From Glaciihabitans sp. (lineage in GTDB: Bacteria > Actinomycetota > Actinomycetes > Actinomycetales > Microbacteriaceae): a stretch of 46,852 nt of DNA. Shown one piece after another: positions 19,474-28,247 of the stretch. Every line of letters starts with the position of its first letter. The first letter of the stretch is position 1. The notes below the pieces were generated by a model, which saw nothing but the letters and a program-made list of their open reading frames with translations, was not told where the DNA came from and made no database searches. The position numbers were made by a program, and so were the translations under genes. The DNA lies in the NCBI GenBank assembly GCA_025463465.1, contig JAODAO010000081.1, forward strand, positions 1-46,852. Reading direction: 5' to 3'.

Positions 19474-21050
19474 CGGGCGGAGCCGAGCCAGGCGACGTAG
19501 TTCGTGTAACGCTGGTGCAGGTATTTGAGGGCGAGCAGGTCGTCGAAGTGTCGGCCGTAGAGTTTGCCCTGCCGGGAGATGAAGGCGATCTGCGATTCGA
19601 CCGCGGTGAGGCGTTGTGATGCCTGGATGCCGGTGACACCCTCGAGGCCGCGGGCGAGGAGGGCGAGTTCATCGGCGACGGGGTCGCTGCCGCCGAGGCC
19701 GAGCGCACTGAACTGGCGGCGGGATTCGGCGAACAGGTCGGCGAGCCAGCTGACCGAGTCGAAGGCCAGTTCCCGGTCCGCCCCCACATCGAAGCGCGGG
19801 TGTTGTGTGTTCGGCAGGAGTTTGCCGCGGAGGGAGAAGGGCAGCACCGCCGCCACATCATCGAGGCTGACCTCCGGCATCCCCCGAAAGAATGCCATCG
19901 CCTTGGCGTAACGGATCAGGGTTTGCAGGGAGCGCACGGAGAGGCTGTTTGTGGTTTGCGACCCGATGTCGACGTTGAGATCGGCGCCACTGTTCTCGTC
20001 GATGACCTCGGGGACCTGGCCGCCGCCGGTTGTGACGGTGTCCTTTGTGCGGTACTCGAACCGGCGACCGCCGTGCTGGACGAACTCGAAATGCCCGGCG
20101 AAGAACTCGAGCTGGCGGCGCACGTGCTGCGGCAGGGGGACTGCGCGAATGGCGGCTTCCAGCGCGCGTTGCTCGTCCGTTCCGAAAACGATCTCGGCGG
20201 GCACATGATCTTCCGGGCGTTCGCCGGCTTCCACCCGGGTGACGAGCTCGTCGAAGAACCTGTTGTTGAAGCCCTGGGCAGCGACGGTGACGTCCATCCG
20301 GTCGCGCAGGGCCTGGATGACGGGGAAGGTGCCGCCGCCGGCGTCATCGTTCGCGGTGAAGAACCAGCTTTCCACGCCGGAGGGTGGGGTGGTCGAGTGC
20401 GCCTGGTCGTGGGATTCGACGTAGCCTTCCGCCACCATCGTCAGCAACGCCGACTGCGTTTTGGTGGGGATGCGGTTGTATTCGTCAACAATTTTGACGG
20501 GCTGGGTCAGCCAGCTGCGCCAGGCGATGGTGATGTCGGCGAGGCTGGCGGCGTTGACCAGGTCGCGCGGCAGTGGCATTCCCACCAGGTCGCTGACGGT
20601 GACCTGTGGCTGGCCCTGCTGGACGTGTCGGCGCACGTCCTTCGCGGGCGACCCGGACAGCACCCCCATCAGGATTGCCAGGGTGGTTTTTCCCCGGCCG
20701 GGGCCGCCAACCAGGAGGCAGCGCCCACCAACGGCGAAGGTCAGCAGCGGCAGCAGGACGTTCGAGGAATAGGACTGGTCCGTCGGCAGCTGCAGTTCCG
20801 CGCCGGCATCCCCGAGGGCGAAGGTGATGGGGGCGCCGGTGGAGAACTCGACGTCGTAGAAGGGCGAGATGACCGCCTGGTTGACCAGCCAGTAGTAGGC
20901 CTGGCGGAGCTTCTCGTCGAGCGGCACGGTGCTGTCGGGTGCCGGAGCGTCGGAGAACAGCTCTTCCGCCGTGATCTGCCCGGTTACCGCTGCCGCCTTG
21001 GCGCGGGTGGGTGATTCGGAAACCTTCTGCCAGCGATTGCCCAGATCCAT
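19470..21050 (-). CDS. MoxR-family AAA+ ATPase
   Basis: The protein has 526 residues from the ATG at 21050; a 30-residue upstream extension in frame would overlap nadR and was rejected. An N-terminal region (1-100) precedes the AAA+ core: Walker A GGPGRGKT at 115-122, Walker B VKIVDE at 185-190, sensor 1 FFTAND at 230-235, and a following LRDRMDV stretch with a candidate arginine finger. The C-terminal 200 residues hold a helical lid and extra helices. MoxR ATPases remodel partner proteins, often inserting cofactors or activating complexes together with a VWA protein (as in CbbQ/CbbO, NorQ/NorD and the ChlI/ChlD pair). It is the first gene of the five-gene module and starts only 10 bases after the nadR stop. 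Confidence 0.9.
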   Translation of the reverse strand: MDLGNRWQKVSESPTRAKAAAVTGQITAEELFSDAPAPDSTVPLDEKLRQAYYWLVNQAVISPFYDVEFSTGAPITFALGDAGAELQLPTDQSYSSNVLLPLLTFAVGGRCLLVGGPGRGKTTLAILMGVLSGSPAKDVRRHVQQGQPQVTVSDLVGMPLPRDLVNAASLADITIAWRSWLTQPVKIVDEYNRIPTKTQSALLTMVAEGYVESHDQAHSTTPPSGVESWFFTANDDAGGGTFPVIQALRDRMDVTVAAQGFNNRFFDELVTRVEAGERPEDHVPAEIVFGTDEQRALEAAIRAVPLPQHVRRQLEFFAGHFEFVQHGGRRFEYRTKDTVTTGGGQVPEVIDENSGADLNVDIGSQTTNSLSVRSLQTLIRYAKAMAFFRGMPEVSLDDVAAVLPFSLRGKLLPNTQHPRFDVGADRELAFDSVSWLADLFAESRRQFSALGLGGSDPVADELALLARGLEGVTGIQASQRLTAVESQIAFISRQGKLYGRHFDDLLALKYLHQRYTNYVAWLGSAR

Positions 21051-21060
21051 GGTCGGCAGC

Positions 21061-22104
21061 CTATCGGGCCGTTGGAGTCTTCGTTGGCACGGTTCTGGCG
21101 ACCCGCACCACACCGTTGATCGCGGCGGAGGCCTGCGCAATTCTCTCGGCCACCAACCCGGAGACTTCGATCCAGGGCACGTCCTGGCTGGCCAACGCTA
21201 CGCGGAAGGTCGTGTGCATCTCGCCGCGGATGGCCTCGTCGATGCGGATGACGTCCTCTTCGAAGGGGATGTCATCGGCGGTGAGGATGTAGAGGGCGGG
21301 TTGGTGGGCGGCGGCCCGTTCCCACAGGGTGTTGACGCTGTCCGGCGCGTAGTGGCGCTGCCAGATTGCCGTGGTGAGGATGTCGGTGTCGCAAAACAGG
21401 AGCGGGCGGGGCACCCGGCGGGCGGCGTCCCGTTCCCACTGCAACTGGTGCTGGGCGATCAGCTCGAACTCCGGGGCGCTCCAGGTCGCGGATACCCCTC
21501 CTGCTCGCTGTTCGCTGTAGAGGCGGCCGTACTCTGGCACCCACAGCGTGTTGTATTCGGCGGCGAGCGCCGCGGCGAGCGTCGTTGTGCCGGTGGACTC
21601 GGCACCGAGCAGCACAATCCGCGGGGTCAGCCACGCCCGCGCTGCCGGGGCCAGTTCGCTCCAGTTTCGTTCAACGTCTGCCCGCACCGCGGTGCCCGAG
21701 ATGGGGTTGTCGAGTCGACCGGCGTCAACCTGAACCCATACAGCGCCGAGGCGCCTGGCAAGTTCCGCGCCGTAGCTGTCGCTGCTGAACACGGCATCGA
21801 CCGGGGAATCCAGCAGCCCGATGAACACCTCGACGTGGTCCTCCCAGGCGCTGGCCGACTCATAGTCGACGGGAGCGTCGTCAAGCGCGCTGGCGACACG
21901 GACGGTGGGATGTTCCTCGCGGACCCAGTCCGCCCGCTGCTCGAACGGGATCGACTCTCCGGTTGCGCCGAGGACTTCGACCGTCACCGACTCGCACTGG
22001 CGGACGGCCGTGCGGATGAGGTTGCTGTGGCCGCTGTGCAGCGGGTAGAACTTGCCGAGGACGAGGCCGTGGGTGAACCGGGGCCTATCGCTGGGTTTAC
22101 GCAC
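21061..22104 (-). CDS. nadR: NadR-like bifunctional NMN adenylyltransferase / nicotinamide riboside kinase
   Basis: The protein has 347 residues. The N-terminal nucleotidyltransferase half has GKFYPLHSGH at 17-26 and ISGT at 135-138, the two signature sites for ATP and NMN. The C-terminal kinase half begins with a P-loop at 167-174 (GAESTGTT), where the usual Lys of GxxxxGK[ST] is replaced by Thr. In enterobacterial NadR this position is Lys, so the kinase activity here needs checking; a similar P-loop may be common in actinobacterial relatives. There is no DNA-binding domain, unlike the E. coli protein. It overlaps pnuC by eight bases, and together they fit uptake of nicotinamide riboside and its conversion to NAD+. 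Confidence 0.88.
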   Translation of the reverse strand: MRKPSDRPRFTHGLVLGKFYPLHSGHSNLIRTAVRQCESVTVEVLGATGESIPFEQRADWVREEHPTVRVASALDDAPVDYESASAWEDHVEVFIGLLDSPVDAVFSSDSYGAELARRLGAVWVQVDAGRLDNPISGTAVRADVERNWSELAPAARAWLTPRIVLLGAESTGTTTLAAALAAEYNTLWVPEYGRLYSEQRAGGVSATWSAPEFELIAQHQLQWERDAARRVPRPLLFCDTDILTTAIWQRHYAPDSVNTLWERAAAHQPALYILTADDIPFEEDVIRIDEAIRGEMHTTFRVALASQDVPWIEVSGLVAERIAQASAAINGVVRVARTVPTKTPTAR

Positions 22105-22747
22105 CGCGGTGCCCGCTGGGGAGGAGGTCGTCGTCCGGTTGGGCCGTCGTCGGGGATTGCCCCGTGGGGACCTGCGTGTGTCGCGCCTTTTTCCATCCCA
22201 GGTAACCGATCACGCAGAACACCATAAACAGGACGTATAGCACGCCAGTGATGACAAGGCCCTTCGACAGGTACAGGCCGACGTAGGCGATGTCGACGGC
22301 GACCCAGACGAACCAGTTCTCGATCCAGCGCCGGTTCAGCATGTACTGCGCCACCAGGCTGACCGCCGTGGTGCCGGCGTCAGCGACCTCGGTGGTGGAG
22401 TCGGTGTATGAGTGCAGGGCGAAAGCGATGATGGCGGTGGCCGCAACGGCCACGAGTACCAACGGGAGGACGGCCCGGCGCGGTGTGGACACCACAAGCG
22501 CCTTGTCATCCTGCCCACGATGACGGAGCCAGCCGATCCAGCCCATCACGGCCAGCACAAGAAACACCACCTGCAGGCCAGCGTCGGCGTAGAGCGCTGC
22601 GTCGGCGAACAGGATGAAAAACACCACGTTGTTGGCGATGCCAATCGGGAAGGTCCATAGATTGCGCCGCGCCGCGAGGAGCACACACACCCCGCCCGTG
22701 ACGAACCCGAGAATTTCCGTCCAGTTCTGTACTAACCAGTCCCCCAT
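22097..22747 (-). CDS. pnuC: Nicotinamide riboside transporter PnuC
   Basis: The protein has 216 residues with about seven membrane helices. The family hallmarks are the N-terminal NWTEILGFVTGGVCVLLAAR, the central pattern WIGWLRHRG, and NWFVWVAVDIAYVGLYLSKG in the second half, where Trp and Asp residues line the substrate site. PnuC moves nicotinamide riboside by facilitated diffusion and relies on intracellular phosphorylation for trapping, which the overlapping nadR gene would provide. The C-terminal 35 residues are a polar cytoplasmic tail. It is the first gene of the seven-gene string that ends with the PaaK-like enzyme. A TAAACT box six bases before the ATG and no Shine-Dalgarno sequence suggest a leaderless transcript. 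Confidence 0.93.
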   Translation of the reverse strand: MGDWLVQNWTEILGFVTGGVCVLLAARRNLWTFPIGIANNVVFFILFADAALYADAGLQVVFLVLAVMGWIGWLRHRGQDDKALVVSTPRRAVLPLVLVAVAATAIIAFALHSYTDSTTEVADAGTTAVSLVAQYMLNRRWIENWFVWVAVDIAYVGLYLSKGLVITGVLYVLFMVFCVIGYLGWKKARHTQVPTGQSPTTAQPDDDLLPSGHRGA

Positions 22748-22753
22748 GGCATC

Positions 22754-22759
22754 AGTTTA
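22754..22759 (-). promoter_or_regulatory. Putative -10 box of the pnuC-nadR-moxR operon, leaderless
   Basis: On the minus strand TAAACT lies six bases before the pnuC ATG, with no ribosome binding site between. The position fits a transcript that starts at the start codon. No matching -35 hexamer is evident. If correct, this promoter would drive all seven genes down to 14493. Confidence 0.35.
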
Positions 22760-22812
22760 GGGATTATCGGGAGGCACCCCGCCACGGCCGCCGCCGTGAC
22801 AGACTGGCGACT

Positions 22813-23307
22813 GTGTCGAAGAAACCAGTCCACGCCGCCGGAACACCAGCCACCGCTGTGCTGCTGGCTGCGGGGATCAACTTTATGGCTCATCCCTACG
22901 ATCACGATCCCGACAACACCAACTTTGGTCACGAGGCGGCGTCCGCCCTCGGTCTCGACCCTGAGCGGGTATTCAAAACACTCCTCGCCGACATCGACGG
23001 GCACCTGGCCGTTGCGATTGTGCCGGTCACCGGCAAACTCGACCTGCGCGCCCTCGCCGCCGTCGTTGGGGGCAAAAAGGCGGTGATGGCCGACCCAGCC
23101 GTTGCGGAACGTAAAACCGGCTACGTGGTCGGTGGGATTTCCCCGATTGGGCAGAAAACGCCGCTGGTCACGGTCCTGGACGAAACGGCCGAGATGTTCG
23201 ATTCCATCTTCGTCTCGGGTGGTCGCCGCGGCCTGGACATCGAACTGGCCCCGGCGGACCTGCTGCGGGTCACAGACGGGCGCATCGCAGCGATCGCCCG
23301 CGACTGA
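22813..23307 (+). CDS. ybaK: YbaK/EbsC-family Cys-tRNA(Pro) deacylase
   Basis: The protein has 164 residues with the family opening AGTPATAVLLAAGI, then VFKTLLADIDG, VPVTGKLDLRALA, and the conserved KKAVMADP and GYVVGGISPIGQK segments, the last forming the active-site loop around Lys and Gly residues. YbaK enzymes hydrolyse Cys-tRNA(Pro) made in error by prolyl-tRNA synthetase. The length and motif order are normal. The start is GTG at 22813, with no visible Shine-Dalgarno sequence. It diverges from pnuC with 65 bases between starts and converges with glgP. It appears to be a stand-alone housekeeping gene. Confidence 0.93.
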   Translation: MSKKPVHAAGTPATAVLLAAGINFMAHPYDHDPDNTNFGHEAASALGLDPERVFKTLLADIDGHLAVAIVPVTGKLDLRALAAVVGGKKAVMADPAVAERKTGYVVGGISPIGQKTPLVTVLDETAEMFDSIFVSGGRRGLDIELAPADLLRVTDGRIAAIARD

Positions 23308-23321
23308 CCTCACGGCCGACC

Positions 23322-23347
23322 GGCCGGCGGACAATCATCCACCGGCC
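23322..23347. terminator. Possible terminator hairpin between ybaK and glgP
   Basis: A ten-base stem with one mismatch (ggccggcgga / tccaccggcc) and a six-base loop lies in the 49 bases between two converging genes. There is no T tract on either side, so it may work weakly or through Rho, or only as a structural end. Confidence 0.35.
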
Positions 23348-23356
23348 CTGCCCGAT

Positions 23357-25912
23357 TTAGCGTGCTACGGCGATCAGTCCCAGTTCCGCGGGGGTGGCCA
23401 GCAGCGGGTGGTTCGGCACAACGCGCACGTTGTAGCCAAAGCTTCCGGGCCGCTCAAGGGTGACCACACCGGTGAACACCACCGGGGCCCCGGGCTCCTG
23501 GGACGTGACAGTCAGGGCCTGCCTGGTGATCCTGTCGAGGTCGTCGCCGTCACGTGCTTGGCCGTAGACGACCTCAACCTTGACGTCCTCGGGTGTCAGC
23601 GAACCCAGCTCGACCAGCGCCCGCACCTGGAGGGAATCCCCCACCTGTGGCGTGGTGTCGACCCCGCCGGATTCGACGTGGGTGACCTGCACCTGCTGCC
23701 AGCCCGCGGTGACCCGGGCCTTCCACTCCGCCAGCTCCCGCGCCGGACCGTATGACCCCGCGCTGATCACACGCTCGGCATGGGCGGCGGGGATGTACAG
23801 GCGGGTGACGTATTCCTGAACCATCCGGTCGGCACTCAACGGCTGCGACAGGGTCGAGAGGGTGTGCCGGATCGACGCGACCCACCGGGTGGGCACATCG
23901 TCGTTGTTGCGGTCGTAGAAACGGGGCGCGATCTGGTGCTCGATCAGGTCGTACATCGCGTCGGCCTCGAGTTTGTCCCGCTCCGCGCCGTCGCCGGCGC
24001 TGTCGGCGGTGGGAATAGCCCAGCCGTTCTCCTGGTCGTAGAACTCCGCCCACCAGCCATCGAGAATGGACAGGTTGAGCGAGCCATTCAGCGCCGCCTT
24101 CATGCCGCTGGTTCCACACGCTTCCAACGGGCGCAGCGGGTTGTTCAGCCACACGTCGGTTCCGGGGTACAGCACCTGCGCCATCGCGATGTCGTAGTTG
24201 GGAAGGAAAACGATGCGGTGGCGCACATCGGCGCCGGAGGCGAACTCGATCAGCTTCTGGATGAGCCGCTTACCCTCCTCGTCGGCCGGGTGGGACTTGC
24301 CGGCGATCACGATCTGGATCGGGTTGGTGGGGTGCAGCAGCAGCGAGCGGAGCCGGTCGGGGTCGTGCAGCATGAGGGTGAGGCGCTTGTAGGTGGGAAC
24401 ACGCCGGGCGAATCCGATCGTCAGCACGCCGGGGTCGAGGATCTTGCCGATCCAGGACGGGGCGCCCACCCCGGGGTTCTCCTCTTGCCAGGCTGCTGCG
24501 GTGCGCCGGCGTGCGTCCTCGACGAGCTGCTCACGCATATCGCCGCGCACCCGCCACAGGTCGCCGTCTGAGATGGCCTCCGAGTTCCAATCCGCCGTGC
24601 TGGTGTTTGTGCTGCCGAGGCGGTCGGCGGCGAGATCCATCAGGATCGGGTCGGTCCAGGTGGGGGCGTGCACACCGTTGGTGACGGAGGTGATCGGCAC
24701 GTCATCCTGGTCAAATTCAGGCCACAGGGCCCCAAACATCCCCCGCGACACGTCCCCGTGCAGTTTGGACACACCGTTGGCGCGCTGGCCGAGGCGCAGG
24801 CCCATCACCGCCATGTTGAAGGTGTTGGCGGTGCCGCCGGAGTAATTTTCGGCGCCAAGTGACTGGACGTCGTCGAGGTCGACCCCGGGCAGCAGGTCGG
24901 TGGAGAAGTAGCGGGCGATGAGTGAGCTGTCGAAGCGGTCGATGCCCGCGGGGACCGGGGTGTGAGTGGTGAAGACGGTACCGGCGCGCACCACCTGGAG
25001 TGCTTCGGAGAAGGTCAGGCCGTTGCCGATGAGGTCGCTGATGCGTTCGAGGCCGAGGAAACCCGCGTGCCCCTCGTTGGTGTGGAACACCTCGGGTTCT
25101 GGCGCGGAGGTCAGCTCGGTGAATGCCTTGATCGCGCGCACCCCACCGATACCGAGGAGCAGTTCCTGCAGCAGCCGGTGCTCGCCGCCGCCGCCGTAGA
25201 GGCGATCGGTGACGGAACGCAGCGAGTCTTCGTTGTCGGGGATGTCGGTGTCCAGCAGCAGCAGCTTGATTCGGCCGACGGAAACCTGCCAGATGCGGGC
25301 CCGGAGCGCCTTGCCATCGGGGAGGGAGAGGGTAACGAGGGCGGCGGTGCCGTCTGGGTTGCGCAGGACACTCAGCGGCAGACCGTCGGGGTCGAGCACC
25401 GGATAGGTCTCCTGCTGCCAGCCCTCGCGCGAGATGGCCTGGCGGAAGTAGCCGGCACGGTAGAACAGGCCAACACCGATGATGGGGACACCAAGGTCTG
25501 AGGCGCTCTTCAGGTGGTCACCGGCAAGGATGCCGAGGCCGCCGGAATACTGAGGAAGCGCTGCGGCGATGCCGAACTCCGGGGAGAAGTAGGCGATGGT
25601 GGCGGGGGCATCCTCGAGCTGCTGGTACCAGCGCGGGTCGTAGAGGTAGCCGTGGAGGTCGTCCCGCAGCGCGTTGGCGCGACCGACAAACGACTCGTCG
25701 GCCGCAAGTTCCGCCAGACGAGCCGGCTCGACGGCGCCGAGAAGGCCAACGGGATCCTGCCCGATTTCGTCCCAGACCTCGGGTGCGATCGAGGCGAATA
25801 GCTGGCGGGTGGGCTGGTGCCAGGACCACCGCAGGTTGGTGGCCAGTTCCTCCAGGGACTGGAGCGCATCGGGAAGAACGGTGTGTACGGTAAATCGTCG
25901 AATAGCCTTCAC
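23357..25912 (-). CDS. glgP: Alpha-glucan (glycogen) phosphorylase GlgP
   Basis: The protein has 851 residues, the usual length for the actinobacterial form that begins with a DUF3417 region (about 1-115; LEELATNLRWSWHQPTRQLF). The catalytic part contains YFSPEFGI, PQYSGGLGILAGDH, VFHTNEGHAGF, the TNGVHAPTW segment, and the pyridoxal-phosphate Lys605 in GTSGMKAALNG. It cuts alpha-1,4 bonds with phosphate to release glucose-1-phosphate. It is transcribed divergently from glgE, with 298 bases between. The start is GTG at 25912; a TAGGGT box seven bases upstream and no Shine-Dalgarno sequence suggest leaderless initiation. GlgX at 12404 would remove the branches that stop it. Confidence 0.96.
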   Translation of the reverse strand: MKAIRRFTVHTVLPDALQSLEELATNLRWSWHQPTRQLFASIAPEVWDEIGQDPVGLLGAVEPARLAELAADESFVGRANALRDDLHGYLYDPRWYQQLEDAPATIAYFSPEFGIAAALPQYSGGLGILAGDHLKSASDLGVPIIGVGLFYRAGYFRQAISREGWQQETYPVLDPDGLPLSVLRNPDGTAALVTLSLPDGKALRARIWQVSVGRIKLLLLDTDIPDNEDSLRSVTDRLYGGGGEHRLLQELLLGIGGVRAIKAFTELTSAPEPEVFHTNEGHAGFLGLERISDLIGNGLTFSEALQVVRAGTVFTTHTPVPAGIDRFDSSLIARYFSTDLLPGVDLDDVQSLGAENYSGGTANTFNMAVMGLRLGQRANGVSKLHGDVSRGMFGALWPEFDQDDVPITSVTNGVHAPTWTDPILMDLAADRLGSTNTSTADWNSEAISDGDLWRVRGDMREQLVEDARRRTAAAWQEENPGVGAPSWIGKILDPGVLTIGFARRVPTYKRLTLMLHDPDRLRSLLLHPTNPIQIVIAGKSHPADEEGKRLIQKLIEFASGADVRHRIVFLPNYDIAMAQVLYPGTDVWLNNPLRPLEACGTSGMKAALNGSLNLSILDGWWAEFYDQENGWAIPTADSAGDGAERDKLEADAMYDLIEHQIAPRFYDRNNDDVPTRWVASIRHTLSTLSQPLSADRMVQEYVTRLYIPAAHAERVISAGSYGPARELAEWKARVTAGWQQVQVTHVESGGVDTTPQVGDSLQVRALVELGSLTPEDVKVEVVYGQARDGDDLDRITRQALTVTSQEPGAPVVFTGVVTLERPGSFGYNVRVVPNHPLLATPAELGLIAVAR

Positions 25913-25919
25913 ATTGCTT

Positions 25920-25925
25920 ACCCTA
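25920..25925 (-). promoter_or_regulatory. Putative -10 box of glgP, leaderless arrangement
   Basis: Reading the minus strand, TAGGGT is followed by seven bases and then the GTG start of glgP, with no ribosome binding site. This matches the actinobacterial leaderless pattern. The -35 position holds TCTTTC, a weak match. Confidence 0.45.
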
Positions 25926-26198
25926 GGACAGGTTCCAAGCGGGAAAGAACCCCGATCGCGTACTCGACGGCCGAGCGATCGTTATTTACACTTCCGCCAT
26001 CCCCCATCAGCCTTCGGCGCCGAGCCGTCGTGACCTGCGCAGTCGTCTCGATGGATCCGCCGTAGCCGGGTCGGCGGCGGGAAAAGTTGACACGCAACAG
26101 GGTGACAACGCGGGTCGCCGCCGGTCGATCTTGGTGGGCATTACGTGGGAAAGTCATCCGGGTTTGTACAGCGCTGTGAGCCACGGCGGTATTCGCGG

Positions 26199-26204
26199 TA
26201 ACGT
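26199..26204 (+). promoter_or_regulatory. Putative -10 box of glgE, leaderless arrangement
   Basis: TAACGT is followed by six bases and then the GTG start of glgE at 26211. No Shine-Dalgarno sequence precedes the start. The likely transcript therefore begins at or next to the start codon. Confidence 0.4.
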
Positions 26205-26210
26205 CATTTT

Positions 26211-28247
26211 GTGGCCAAACCAGATAACGGCATAGCAGCCGGTCCAACGCATCTTTTAGCTTCCGACCCCTACGAACCCCGTATTGGACGTATCCCAATA
26301 CGCGGTGTCTCACCGCAGCAGCCGGAGAACCGCTGGGCGGCCAAGGCGTACGCCGGAGAGGTGGTTCCGTTTGGTGCCACCGTCTTCCGCGAAGGTCATG
26401 ACCTCCTCGGCGTCGAACTGCTTCTCGTTGATCCGAACGGGAAGACGACAACCCACCGGATGGTTCCGGGCGCACCGGGGACCGATCGTTGGGAAACGTC
26501 CGTCCAGGTGGCGACTGCCGGCAATTACACCTTCAGCATTCACGCCTACAGCGACGACTGGGCGAGCTGGGAGCACAACGCTGCGATCAAGGTGCCCGCC
26601 GGTATCGACGTCGAGCTGATGTTCAGCGAAGGGGTAGAACTCCTTCGCCGGGCGGGCAACCGCAAGGTATTCAAGGACGCCATCAAGGCACTCAAAAATA
26701 AAGCGGTCGATCCGGTCGAACGACTGTCGAGCGCGTACGAGCCGACCCTGGTTGCCGCGATTGACGCCGCACCCATCGCCAGCCTCGACACCCACAGCGA
26801 GCCGCTTGTCCTCCGGGTGGAACGTGCCAGGGCGGGTCTCGGCAGTTGGTACGAGTTTTTCCCGCGGAGTGAAGGCGCCAAAAAGAATCCCGACGGCTCC
26901 TGGGTCTCCGGCAACTTCCAGACCGCGGCAGCACGGCTGCCCGCCATCGCCAAGATGGGCTTCGATGTTGTGTACCTTCCGCCAATCCACCCGATCGGTG
27001 TCGCCTTCCGCAAGGGACCGAACAACTCCCTGAACCCGGGACCGAACGATCCCGGTTCACCCTGGGCCATCGGCGGCAAAGACGGTGGGCATGACGCCAT
27101 CCACCCCGACCTCGGCACCATCGACGACTTCTCCGCATTCCTCGACGTTGCCGCAAACAACAAGCTGGAAATTGCGATCGACCTGGCCCTGCAGTGCTCC
27201 CCCGACCACCCGTGGGTCACCGAGCACCCGGAGTGGTTCACCACGTTGCCAGACGGCTCGATCGCTTATGCGGAAAACCCGCCGAAGAAATACCAGGACA
27301 TCTACCCGATCAACTTCGACAACGACCCGGTGGGGATTCGCGAAGAGGTCCTGCGCATCGTCGAATATTGGATCGGGGTTGGCGTCACCATCTTCCGCGT
27401 CGACAACCCGCACACCAAACCGCTGGCGTTCTGGGAATGGCTCCTTCACAAGATCAATACAGAACACCCTGAGGTTGTTTTCCTGGCCGAGGCTTTCACC
27501 CGCCCGGCCATGATGCAGTCCCTCGGGGCCGTCGGCTACCAGCAGTCGTATACCTATTTCACCTGGCGCAACACCAAGGAGGAACTGTCCGAGTTCCTCT
27601 ACGGCCTCAGCCACGAAACTTCCAACTTCATGCGGCCCAACCTGTTTGTGAACACCCCGGATATCCTCACCGCCTACCTTCAGTTCGGTGGCCCTGCGGC
27701 TTACAAGATCCGGGCAGCCATCGCGGCGACCGGCGCTCCGACCTGGGGCGTGTACTCCGGGTACGAACTGTTCGAAGACGTTGCCCGCCCCGGCAGCGAA
27801 GAGAACATCGACAACGAGAAGTACGAATACAAGCCGCGCGACTACGCAGCCGCGGAGGAGCGGGGACATTCCCTGGCCCCGTACCTGACACAGCTGAACG
27901 CCATCCGCGCCGCCCACCCCGCCCTGCAGCAGTTGCGCAACCTCGAGGTGCACTGGAGCGACGACGATTCGATGCTCGTGTACTCGAAGTACACGGCGGC
28001 TGAGCACACGGGCACGGGTATCGCCGATGGCATTATCGTTGTGGCGAACGTTGATCCGCACTCGGTGCGGGAGACCACGGTTCACCTGGATGTCTCCAAA
28101 TTCGGACTGGCGCCGGGGAGTACCTTTGAGGTGAAAGACCTGCTCACAGGACAGAATTTCACCTGGGGCAGCGACAACTACGTTCGACTGGATGCGTTCA
28201 CAGAACCGGTGCACATCCTGTCAATCGATTACACGAAGGGCAGCTAA
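26211..28247 (+). CDS. glgE: Alpha-1,4-glucan:maltose-1-phosphate maltosyltransferase GlgE
   Basis: The protein has 678 residues of the GH13_3 family. An N-terminal domain (about 25-130; IGRIPI and GRxxxxxGEVVPF-like residues) is followed by a helical insert and the catalytic barrel with LPPIHPIG, the nucleophile Asp398 in VDNPHTKP and the acid/base Glu427 in AEAFTRP, motifs specific to GlgE. It extends linear alpha-1,4-glucan with maltose from maltose-1-phosphate. The stop codon overlaps the glgB ATG (TAATG), so synthesis and branching are coupled. No gene for making maltose-1-phosphate (TreS/Pep2 or GlgM/GlgC) lies in the window. The start GTG at 26211 rests on the family N-terminus and on the leaderless promoter pattern. 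Confidence 0.95.
   Translation: MAKPDNGIAAGPTHLLASDPYEPRIGRIPIRGVSPQQPENRWAAKAYAGEVVPFGATVFREGHDLLGVELLLVDPNGKTTTHRMVPGAPGTDRWETSVQVATAGNYTFSIHAYSDDWASWEHNAAIKVPAGIDVELMFSEGVELLRRAGNRKVFKDAIKALKNKAVDPVERLSSAYEPTLVAAIDAAPIASLDTHSEPLVLRVERARAGLGSWYEFFPRSEGAKKNPDGSWVSGNFQTAAARLPAIAKMGFDVVYLPPIHPIGVAFRKGPNNSLNPGPNDPGSPWAIGGKDGGHDAIHPDLGTIDDFSAFLDVAANNKLEIAIDLALQCSPDHPWVTEHPEWFTTLPDGSIAYAENPPKKYQDIYPINFDNDPVGIREEVLRIVEYWIGVGVTIFRVDNPHTKPLAFWEWLLHKINTEHPEVVFLAEAFTRPAMMQSLGAVGYQQSYTYFTWRNTKEELSEFLYGLSHETSNFMRPNLFVNTPDILTAYLQFGGPAAYKIRAAIAATGAPTWGVYSGYELFEDVARPGSEENIDNEKYEYKPRDYAAAEERGHSLAPYLTQLNAIRAAHPALQQLRNLEVHWSDDDSMLVYSKYTAAEHTGTGIADGIIVVANVDPHSVRETTVHLDVSKFGLAPGSTFEVKDLLTGQNFTWGSDNYVRLDAFTEPVHILSIDYTKGS

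Larger units (their letters stand above)
25913..26210. other. Divergent control region between glgP and glgE
   Basis: This 298-base stretch has no gene and should hold both promoters. Visible elements are the -10 box of glgP (25920-25925), the -10 box of glgE (26199-26204), an isolated TTGACA at 26087-26092 on the plus strand without a good -10 partner, and a 10-bp palindrome acagcgctgt at 26168-26177. No regulator gene adjoins it. Confidence 0.5.

Noticed and set aside
19470-21140. Longer MoxR start at 21140
   Set aside because: It would overlap nadR by about 80 bases and add a basic, non-conserved extension; the ATG at 21050 is preferred.
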